The translations under genes and the position numbers were made by a program. Below the pieces are notes generated by a model that worked only from the letters and a program-made list of their open reading frames with translations, was not told the DNA's origin and ran no database searches. Below, in pieces: positions 58,104-64,000 of a DNA stretch of 64,000 nucleotides. Each line of letters starts with the position of its first letter. The first letter of the stretch is position 1. The stretch is from Pseudomonas putida (GTDB lineage Bacteria > Pseudomonadota > Gammaproteobacteria > Pseudomonadales > Pseudomonadaceae), in contig NZ_CP029693.1 of assembly GCF_003228315.1 (NCBI RefSeq), positions 124,001-188,000 of the forward strand, given 5' to 3'.

Positions 58104-58658
58104 ATGCAACTGAAAGACAATGGCTTGAGATTTTCCCCCATCACCATCGCCCTGCATTGGGTCGTGGCGTTTTCCCTGCTGGCGATCTTCGGCCTGCAAC
58201 TGATGATCGGCCAGGCGTCCGACGATGCCGTTCGGATGGCCCTCGGTCGCGTGCAAAACCTGGTCGGCCTGCTGCTGTTCCTCGTTTCGATCTACCGCTT
58301 CTGGGCGCGCATCACGGCCTATCATCCGCTGCCGGTGGGCACGCCCAACCCCATCGAAGTGATCATCAGCCGCTCGGTGGCGGTGTCAATGGCCCTGGCG
58401 ATGGTGCTGTTGCCCATCGCGGTCTGGGCGTCGCGCTGCGCCGGCGGCGAGGTGGTGGAATTGCCCGGCGGCGGTTGGCTTCCGAGCCTGCTGCCGGTCA
58501 ATGCCACGCTCAAGCATGTGGTCGATGTGCTGTTCAACATCGGTGCTTCGGCGTTCCTCGCCGGGTTGGCGCTGCACATCTTCGGCGCGGTCAAGAATCA
58601 CTTTCTCCTGAAGAACAACACGCTCAAGCGCATGCTGGGCAAACACGTGGAGCTGTGA
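58104..58658 (+). CDS. Cytochrome b561 family protein
   Basis: A 184-residue four-TM protein. The start LRFSPITIALHWVVAFSLLA with a conserved His, then a second His at the end of the last helices (ALHIFGAVKNHF, KHVVDVLF), are the haem ligands of the b561 family. It transfers electrons across the membrane. It lies in the same direction as the symporter (55 bp downstream) and 2 bp upstream of the FMN-enzyme gene, consistent with a transcript from 56065 to 59656. Confidence 0.86.
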   Translation: MQLKDNGLRFSPITIALHWVVAFSLLAIFGLQLMIGQASDDAVRMALGRVQNLVGLLLFLVSIYRFWARITAYHPLPVGTPNPIEVIISRSVAVSMALAMVLLPIAVWASRCAGGEVVELPGGGWLPSLLPVNATLKHVVDVLFNIGASAFLAGLALHIFGAVKNHFLLKNNTLKRMLGKHVEL

Positions 58659-58660
58659 GC

Positions 58661-59656
58661 ATGAACCAGGACAGAATCGATTTTGCCGGTAACGCGATCA
58701 CTCGGCTTTGCGGTGTGAAATACCCGATTTTTCTCGGTGGCATGGCGGCCATTTCCGGACCGCAACTGGTGGGAGCGGTGGCCAATGCCGGGGGTATGGG
58801 GGTGATCGGCGGCTTGCGCCTGCCGCCGTTGGCCCTGCGCCGCTGGATCCACGAAACCCGTGCGCTGACCGACCGGCCGTTCGGGGTGAATCTGGTGCCG
58901 CAATTTGGCGGCCCGGATGTGTTCGAAGCGCAGTTCCAGGTGATCCTCAAGGAAAAACCCAAACTGCTGTCGCTGTTCTACGCCGAGAAATATTCCGCCG
59001 ATATGATCCCCCGGGCCAAGGACGCCGGCTTGCTGGTCATGGTCCAGGCGGGGTCGGTGGAGCTGGCGCATATCGCCATCGAGCAGGGTGCCGACATCAT
59101 CATCGCCCAGGGCAGTGAAAGCGGTGGGCATCTCAATCGCGGGACCATCGGCATCATGCCGTTGCTGACCTCGATCCTCGCCATCTGCGAAGGCCGGCCA
59201 GTGCTGGCGGCCGGCGGTGTGACCCACGGCGACGATGTGCGGGCGCTGATGTCGTTGGGCGCCTCCGGGGTAGTGGTGGGCACGGCGTTTATCGCCACCG
59301 AGGAGTCGAATGCCCACCCGCTGTACAAGCAGAAGATCGTCGAGGCGAGCACCGATGACACCGAGTATCGCACCGGCTATTCGTTTGGCTGGACCTACGG
59401 CACCCCGCATCGGGTGATCCCCAATCGCGACAAATGGAACCTGTTGCGCTTCATCGGCGGCGGCGCCCGGGCCATCGACAAACCGCGCATGGCTGAAAAG
59501 TTATCGCTGTATGCGGGGCAGGGGGTGGGCAAGATTCACAGCGTGGTGCCGGCGGCGCAGCGGGTGGCGGAGTTGGCCAGTGGGCTGGGGACTGTAACGG
59601 ATCGATCGTCCACCCAATCCCCTGTAGGAGCGAGCCTGCTCGCGATGGATGACTGA
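58661..59656 (+). CDS. Nitronate-monooxygenase-family FMN enzyme
   Basis: A 331-residue TIM-barrel flavoprotein. GGMAAISGPQLVGAVANAGG MGV, AQGSESGGHLNR, PVLAAGGVTHGDDV and ASGVVVGTAFIATEE are family FMN motifs. At the position of the catalytic His in class I enzymes (FHFG) it reads LFYAEK, so it is class II or a related enoyl/2-nitropropane-type enzyme. The last residues (SPVGASLLAMDD) are translated from REPIN DNA at 59622. GGAG lies 9 nt before ATG 58661. Confidence 0.83.
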   Translation: MNQDRIDFAGNAITRLCGVKYPIFLGGMAAISGPQLVGAVANAGGMGVIGGLRLPPLALRRWIHETRALTDRPFGVNLVPQFGGPDVFEAQFQVILKEKPKLLSLFYAEKYSADMIPRAKDAGLLVMVQAGSVELAHIAIEQGADIIIAQGSESGGHLNRGTIGIMPLLTSILAICEGRPVLAAGGVTHGDDVRALMSLGASGVVVGTAFIATEESNAHPLYKQKIVEASTDDTEYRTGYSFGWTYGTPHRVIPNRDKWNLLRFIGGGARAIDKPRMAEKLSLYAGQGVGKIHSVVPAAQRVAELASGLGTVTDRSSTQSPVGASLLAMDD

Positions 59657-59723
59657 ACACCGCGGGGTATCACGTCTCCAGCGTCATCGTTAACGACCAT
59701 CGCGAGCAGGCTCGCTCCTACAG
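59622..59723. repeat. REPIN (CTGTAGGAGC type) overlapping a gene end
   Basis: The left half runs through the last codons of the FMN-enzyme gene, which takes its stop codon from the spacer. Confidence 0.88.
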
Positions 59724-59738
59724 GGGTGGCGGTGTTGA

Positions 59739-60638
59739 TTAGACCGCAGTCGGCCGTGATATCTGCTGCTGCGCCATCCCGATGAATGCACTCATCGCCG
59801 AGGTGATCATCGAGTCGTTGCGGCGAATGAACACGGTGGAGACGTTGGCGAATTGCGCCGGCAAGGCGTGCCAGCGAATGCCGTGGCGCACGCTGCAATT
59901 TTCCGCGATGGCCCGGGGCAGCAGGGTCACGCCCATGCCCGCCGCGACGCACGAGAGGATGCCGTCGAGGGTGCCCAGTTCCATGATCTGGTTGGGTACC
60001 AGGCCCACTTGGTAGAACCAGTTTTCCAGGGTCGAGCGATAGAAGCAGCCGGTGCGAAACACCAGCACCGTCTGCTGGGGCATTTTCTCCATCAGCGCTT
60101 CCAGGGAATCGAACTGGTTGCTGCTGACCAGCACCAGTTCTTCGCTAAACACCTCTTCCTGGGCCAGTGCGGAGTTCTGGTGAAAGCCGCCGACGAAAGC
60201 GCCGTCGAGGCGATGGCTTTCAATGGCCTTGATCAACTCGACGGTGGTACCGGTCTGCAACGACAACTGCACGTCGGGGTATTGCTCGCGGTATTTGGTC
60301 AGCACCTGCGGCAAGCGGATGGCCGCAGTGGTTTCCATCGAGCCCAGGCGCAACAGGCCTGCGGGGCTGCCAGTGTCCAGCAGGGCGCTGCGGCTTTCTT
60401 CGGTCAACTGCAGGATGCGCCGCGCATAGCCGAGGAAGAGTTCTCCCGCCGCCGTCAGCATCACGCCGGATTTCTTGCGAATGAACAGCTCGCGGTTGAG
60501 CTCGGCTTCCAGCTCTTTCACGCGCATGGTCACGTTGGATTGCACGGTGTTCACCTGTAATGCTGCGGCGGTGAAACTGCCCAGCTCGGCGACGGCGCAG
60601 AAAATCTTTAGTTGGCGCATTTCCATTATTGTTTTCAT
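59739..60638 (-). CDS. LysR-family regulator B
   Basis: A 299-residue LysR protein with HTH about 6-66 (AVAELGSFTAAALQVNTVQSNV) and effector domain 95-295 with VFRTGCFYRST. It is a paralogue of regulator A at 54939. The N-terminal start may be ATG 60638, 60626 or 60620; the last two fit the usual LysR N-terminus better. It is divergent from the MOSC gene, and the MOSC, tautomerase and nitronate monooxygenase genes are possible targets. Confidence 0.87.
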   Translation of the reverse strand: MKTIMEMRQLKIFCAVAELGSFTAAALQVNTVQSNVTMRVKELEAELNRELFIRKKSGVMLTAAGELFLGYARRILQLTEESRSALLDTGSPAGLLRLGSMETTAAIRLPQVLTKYREQYPDVQLSLQTGTTVELIKAIESHRLDGAFVGGFHQNSALAQEEVFSEELVLVSSNQFDSLEALMEKMPQQTVLVFRTGCFYRSTLENWFYQVGLVPNQIMELGTLDGILSCVAAGMGVTLLPRAIAENCSVRHGIRWHALPAQFANVSTVFIRRNDSMITSAMSAFIGMAQQQISRPTAV

Positions 60639-60640
60639 CC

Positions 60641-60702
60641 ATCTCTAAAAGTGATTATGGACATATCTAACGATCACTTTACGGCTGTTATCAGCGATTA
60701 GT
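60641..60702. promoter_or_regulatory. LysR B promoter with elements shared with LysR A
   Basis: ATCTCTAAAAGT (60641-60652) and TCAGCGATTAGT (60691-60702) match the LysR A region at 55829 and 55868. Their spacing is 50 bp here and 39 bp there, a difference of one helical turn. AAAGTGAT (60648-60655) and ATCACTTT (60673-60680) are inverted. Confidence 0.6.
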
Positions 60703-60741
60703 AAAGTGGCCAAGACCCTGCAAACGAGCACCGTTCGTCCC

Positions 60742-61419
60742 ATGACACTGACCACGAAAATCGACCACGTCTTCGCCGGTGGCCTGGGTGTGTTGCAGCC
60801 CGAGGGGCAGCGCACCGGCATCTTCAAACAGCGCCATACCGGGCCCGTTCGCGTAGAGCTGCACGGCATTGTCGGTGACCAGCACGCCGACACCCGTGTC
60901 CACGGCGGCCCGGAAAAAGCCGTGCACCAGTACGCCACGCAGAACTACGAACGGTTGGCCCATGCTTTCGCCCGCAGCGCGCCGCAACTGGTGGCGGGCA
61001 GCCTGGGGGAGAACCTTGCCGCGTTCGGCCTCTGTGAACGCACAGTGCATATCGGTGATGTGTTCCAAGTCGGCAGTGTGGTGTTGCAGGTCTCCCAGCC
61101 GCGCAGCCCGTGCTGGAAAATCAATCACCGTTTCGATGCCGAGCACATGTCGATGTTCGTGGCCAAGGAGCGCATTACCGGTTGGTACTACCGGGTGCTT
61201 CAGCCGGGCTGCCTGCAAGCGGGGGATAGCCTTGAGCTGCTGGAGCGCCAAAGCGAGCGGTTTTCCATCGACCGGTTCTGGCAGGTGCAGTTGGCGCACC
61301 GGCCGGTGATCGAGGATCTGGTTGCATTGGCGGCGACACCCGGCCTGTGCGAGGACTGGAAGCGACGGCTGGGCGAGCGCGCGAAATACCTGCAAAACCG
61401 TGCTTCTGCTCCACTGTAG
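60742..61419 (+). CDS. MOSC-domain protein (YiiM-like)
   Basis: A 225-residue protein. DTRVHGGPEKAVHQYATQNY, then GENLAAFGLCERTVHIGDVF and LQVSQPRSPCWKINHRF, match YiiM, a molybdenum-cofactor MOSC protein that detoxifies N-hydroxylated bases. Cys126 in SPCWK is the conserved molybdenum/sulfur-binding cysteine. ATG 60742 is preferred over the upstream GTG at 60706. The stop codon TAG at 61417 lies inside a REPIN. Confidence 0.84.
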   Translation: MTLTTKIDHVFAGGLGVLQPEGQRTGIFKQRHTGPVRVELHGIVGDQHADTRVHGGPEKAVHQYATQNYERLAHAFARSAPQLVAGSLGENLAAFGLCERTVHIGDVFQVGSVVLQVSQPRSPCWKINHRFDAEHMSMFVAKERITGWYYRVLQPGCLQAGDSLELLERQSERFSIDRFWQVQLAHRPVIEDLVALAATPGLCEDWKRRLGERAKYLQNRASAPL

Positions 61420-61516
61420 GAGCGAGCCTGCTCGCGATGGTCGTCAACGATAACGCGGGAAACCTGATGCCCCGCGGTGTCCGTGGGTCCATCGCGAGCA
61501 GGCTCGCTCCCACAGG
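61414..61516. repeat. Hybrid REPIN (left GTAGGAGC, right GCTCCCAC)
   Basis: The left half supplies the stop codon of the MOSC gene; the right half ends CTCCCACAG, the other subtype. Confidence 0.85.
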
Positions 61517-61553
61517 GGTGGTGATTCATAAAATATGATTTATACGATCATTA

Positions 61554-61574
61554 ATCATCATTTTACATGATGAT
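61554..61574. promoter_or_regulatory. Inverted repeat with TTTAC spacer before the tautomerase gene
   Basis: ATCATCAT (61554-61561) and ATGATGAT (61567-61574) are perfect 8-bp arms around TTTAC. The 15-bp core ATCATTTTACATGAT is identical to 55938-55952 upstream of the symporter operon. Confidence 0.6.
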
Positions 61575-61629
61575 GTATCTCACCTATTTTTAGGCCTCCG
61601 CTCCCGATTCCCCCGCGAGGCCAGGCGCC

Positions 61630-62019
61630 ATGCCACTGCTCAAGTTCGACATCATCCACGGCCGCACCGATGAACAATTGCGCACGCTGCTGGATGTGGC
61701 ACACCAGGCCATGGTCCAGGCCTTCGATGTTCCATTCAGTGACCGCTATCAGAGCGTCACGCAACACCGTCCGGGGGAGCTGATCCTGCATGACACCGGT
61801 TTGGGATACACGCGCTCGGCGAAGGTAGTGCTGCTGACCGTGGTGTCACGACCCCGCTCGCAGGAGCAGAAAATCGAGTTCTATCGCTTGCTGGCCGAGC
61901 GGCTGCAGGCGGCCTGCGATCTGTCCCCCGATGACCTGATCGTTTCGCTGGTGGAAAACAGCGATGCGGACTGGTCCTTCGGCGGCGGGCGGGCGCAGTT
62001 TCTGACCGGCGAGCTCTAG
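61630..62019 (+). CDS. Tautomerase-family protein
   Basis: A 129-residue protein whose mature N-terminus is Pro2 ([20 protein letters not shown]), the catalytic proline of the tautomerase superfamily. The longer chain with [11 protein letters not shown] at the end fits tautomerase_2, close to MIF-like and 4-oxalocrotonate types. It lies just downstream of the shared inverted repeat and 32 bp before the nitronate monooxygenase, so the two are likely in one unit. Confidence 0.86.
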   Translation: MPLLKFDIIHGRTDEQLRTLLDVAHQAMVQAFDVPFSDRYQSVTQHRPGELILHDTGLGYTRSAKVVLLTVVSRPRSQEQKIEFYRLLAERLQAACDLSPDDLIVSLVENSDADWSFGGGRAQFLTGEL

Positions 62020-62051
62020 CCTTTTTTCACATGTTTCGTTCAGGTGCTGTC

Positions 62052-63101
62052 ATGTCCAATCCCTTGCTGTCGCTGTTGAACATCGAACTGCCGATCATCC
62101 AGGCGCCCATGGTCGGCGTCTCCACGCCCAAGCTCGCTGCGGCGGTGTCCAATGCCGGTGGACTGGGTTCCATCGGTATCGGTGCGAGCAACGTCGAGCA
62201 GGCGCGAGCCATGTTGCGCGAGACGGCGGCCCTGACCGACCGACCCTTCAACGTCAACCTGTTCTGCCATGTGCCTGCGGTGCCAGACGCGACGCGTGAA
62301 GCGCAGTGGCTGGAGTTTCTCGCGCCGCTGTTTGCCGAATTCGAAGCGCCCGCACCCACGGCGCTGCGTGAGATCTACACCTCGTTCGTCGAAGACTTCG
62401 GCATGCTGGAGATGTTGCTGGAAGAAAAGCCGGCGGTGGTGAGTTTCCATTTCGGCCTGCCACCGCAATCGTCCATCGATGCATTGAAGGACGCGGGTAT
62501 CGTCCTGCTCGCTTGCGTCACTAGCCTCGCCGAAGCACAGCAGGCCGAGCGTGCTGGTGTGCATGCCCTGGTGGCGCAAGGTTACGAAGCCGGCGGCCAT
62601 CGAGGCGTGTTCGACCCACAGCAAGATAGTCAGATGGGTACCTTCGCTCTGGTGCGTGTGCTCAGCGAATCTTGTGAACTGCCGGTGATCGCGGCCGGCG
62701 GCATCATGGACGGAGCGGGCGTCAAGGCTGTCATGCAACTGGGTGCCAGCGCGGCGCAACTCGGTACGGCATTCATCCTGTGCCCCGAGTCCTCCGCCAA
62801 CGCGGCCTACCGCGAAGCCCTCCAGGGGCCGCGCGCGCACCAGACCCGCGTCACCAGCGCCATTTCCGGGCGCCCTGCACGGGGCATGGTCAACCGCAAC
62901 TACATCGACCTTGAAACCAACGCCCCGGCGTTGCCGGACTATCCCATCGCCTACGACGCCAACAAGGCACTCAATGCCGCCGCCGCAACGAAAGCCAACA
63001 CCGGCTTCGCCGTGCAATGGGCCGGGCAGGGCGCACCACTGGCCCGGGCCATGCCGGCAGTGGCCTTGATCAATGTGCTCACAGCCGAAATGAACGCCTG
63101 A
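62052..63101 (+). CDS. Nitronate monooxygenase (class I)
   Basis: A 349-residue FMN enzyme that oxidises alkyl nitronates such as propionate 3-nitronate. [21 protein letters not shown], the catalytic His in [29 protein letters not shown] and [13 protein letters not shown] are the class I signature motifs. The start at 62052 has AGGTG just upstream. The neighbouring tautomerase and the divergent LysR B suggest a small detoxification unit. Confidence 0.9.
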   Translation: MSNPLLSLLNIELPIIQAPMVGVSTPKLAAAVSNAGGLGSIGIGASNVEQARAMLRETAALTDRPFNVNLFCHVPAVPDATREAQWLEFLAPLFAEFEAPAPTALREIYTSFVEDFGMLEMLLEEKPAVVSFHFGLPPQSSIDALKDAGIVLLACVTSLAEAQQAERAGVHALVAQGYEAGGHRGVFDPQQDSQMGTFALVRVLSESCELPVIAAGGIMDGAGVKAVMQLGASAAQLGTAFILCPESSANAAYREALQGPRAHQTRVTSAISGRPARGMVNRNYIDLETNAPALPDYPIAYDANKALNAAAATKANTGFAVQWAGQGAPLARAMPAVALINVLTAEMNA

Positions 63102-63110
63102 CACCACCCC

Positions 63111-63212
63111 CTGTAGGAGCGAGCCTGCTCGCGATGGTGGCCAACGATGACGCTGGGCACCTGACACCCCGCGGCATATTCGGGTTCATCACGAGCATGC
63201 TCGCTCCTACAG
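63111..63212. repeat. REPIN (CTGTAGGAGC type)
   Basis: Inverted REP halves between convergent nitronate monooxygenase and LysR genes; the right half reads ACGAGCATGCTCGCTCCTAC, a diverged inner stem. Confidence 0.85.
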
Positions 63213-63232
63213 GATAGAGATCCGAAGCCACC

Positions 63233-64000
63233 TCAGGTGGCCAACTCTTGCGCCAGAAAATCGGCAAACGCCCGCGCCGCCATCCGCGTTGAGCGACCCA
63301 TGGGAAAGTAGGCATGCACCGGCAGGTCGGCCATTTTCCATTGCGGCAGAAGCTGCACCAGCGAGCCGTTTTCCAGCTCCAGTCGGCACGCCCAGGAGGT
63401 AGTCGACACGATGCCAAGCCCTCCGGCAGCGGCGGCCAGCGCGCCAGCGGTGTCGTTGATAATGAGCTGTGGCTTGAGATCAAGGGATTGGGTGTTACCG
63501 TCCCGCTCCATTTGCCAGGACGACGCATGCGCCCCCACCGGCCCACCGACGATGCGATGCTCCTGCAAATCCTCAGGCAGCAGCGGCGTGCCGTGACACG
63601 CCAGATAATCCGGTGACGCGACGATCACCCGCTGCATCGTGCCGATCAGCCGGGCGGTGCCGGACAGGTCCGGCAGGTGGCCCACGCGGATCCCGACATC
63701 GACCGCCTCCTTGATCATGTCCTGTCTTTTGTCTTCGAGCATCAATTCCAGATGCAGTAAAGGGTGACGCTCGGTAAAGGCCGACAGCCTTGGAATGATC
63801 ACGCGGATACCCATGGTCGACGGCATGCCGATGCGCAGCAAACCCCGCAGCTCGCCGGTTTCGCGCACGCTGTTCTCGGCATCGTCGAGGGCCGCGAGGA
63901 TCGGTTCCATGCGCGCCAGAAACTCAAGGCCCGCCTCGGTCGGCGCCACGGCGCGGGTGGTGCGCGACAGCAGCCGCACGCCCAGGCCCGCCTCCAGCTC
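63233..64000 (-). CDS. LysR-family regulator (partial, N-terminus beyond the window)
   Basis: The minus-strand frame is open to the window edge. The visible 255 residues begin inside the HTH domain (ELEAGLGVRLLSRTTRAVAP) and run to the stop. RTTRAVAPTEAGLEFLARM follows the recognition helix, and the effector domain is complete (IPRLSAFTERHPLLHLELML to FADFLAQELA). The GTG at 63979 is not the true start. It is convergent with the nitronate monooxygenase. Confidence 0.88.
   Translation of the reverse strand, partial: ELEAGLGVRLLSRTTRAVAPTEAGLEFLARMEPILAALDDAENSVRETGELRGLLRIGMPSTMGIRVIIPRLSAFTERHPLLHLELMLEDKRQDMIKEAVDVGIRVGHLPDLSGTARLIGTMQRVIVASPDYLACHGTPLLPEDLQEHRIVGGPVGAHASSWQMERDGNTQSLDLKPQLIINDTAGALAAAAGGLGIVSTTSWACRLELENGSLVQLLPQWKMADLPVHAYFPMGRSTRMAARAFADFLAQELAT

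Overview
The window looks like chromosomal DNA of a Pseudomonas of the fluorescens/putida lineage. It is GC-rich and dense with REP/REPIN elements of the type found in these species. It carries a mexEF-oprN efflux operon, a cstA/ybdD carbon-starvation pair, an Ohr/OhrR peroxide system, a DUF6124 gene and many short LysR-, GntR- and TetR-controlled catabolic units. No rRNA, tRNA, CRISPR array, transposase or phage gene was seen.

Layout. 1-8 kb: the start of a Tat-exported protein (cut by the window edge), a Ser-rich unknown protein, an alcohol dehydrogenase and an aldehyde dehydrogenase flanking a REPIN cluster, an exported epoxide-hydrolase-like enzyme, then a luciferase-like monooxygenase with its flavin reductase. 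8-13 kb: an NCS1 permease and a PuuB/PuuR/PuuA-like gamma-glutamylation set. The monooxygenase, the flavin reductase and the permease share an operator-like motif, so they probably form one nitrogen-compound regulon. 13-18 kb: a Cache-type two-component system divergent from cstA-ybdD. 18-21 kb: two GntR regulators, one in an operon with a dctA-type transporter. 21-28 kb: a small membrane protein, a diguanylate cyclase, an amidohydrolase plus semialdehyde dehydrogenase with a divergent HxlR regulator, a lipoprotein and a chemoreceptor.

28-36 kb: a TetR gene, a MexT-like LysR regulator truncated to its DNA-binding end, mexE-mexF-oprN, and a DUF6124 gene with a structured leader. 36.5-38.8 kb: a three-gene, ATGA-coupled module consisting of a PAAR-associated protein, a PAAR-LysM-like protein with a glycine-rich hydrophobic tail, and a two-TM protein. 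It reads as a type VI secretion effector/immunity cassette. 39-47 kb: LysR, a rubredoxin/rubredoxin-reductase fusion and a Rieske oxygenase, two small envelope proteins, a YSC84-like protein, a haloacid dehalogenase, a second luciferase-like enzyme, DUF4287 and an exported Rossmann protein.

47-53 kb: a low-complexity Gly/Ala/Asp/Arg secreted protein, two tandem ohr genes and ohrR linked by a repeated 12-bp palindrome, an EF-hand protein with four EGKCG motifs like those of copper-binding RiPP precursors, and a D-cysteine-desulfhydrase-like enzyme. 52-64 kb: two MFS transporters, two paralogous LysR regulators, DUF485-ActP symporter, cytochrome b561, two nitronate-monooxygenase-family enzymes, a MOSC protein, a tautomerase and a LysR gene running off the right edge. 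The last block looks like a loosely organised nitronate or organic-acid stress/catabolism region, with related LysR promoters and a shared inverted repeat.

The strongest leads are the orphan EGKCG/EF-hand protein, the PAAR effector cassette, the ohr palindrome regulon, the three-gene TGGTATACC regulon, and the decayed mexT in front of an intact mexEF-oprN operon.
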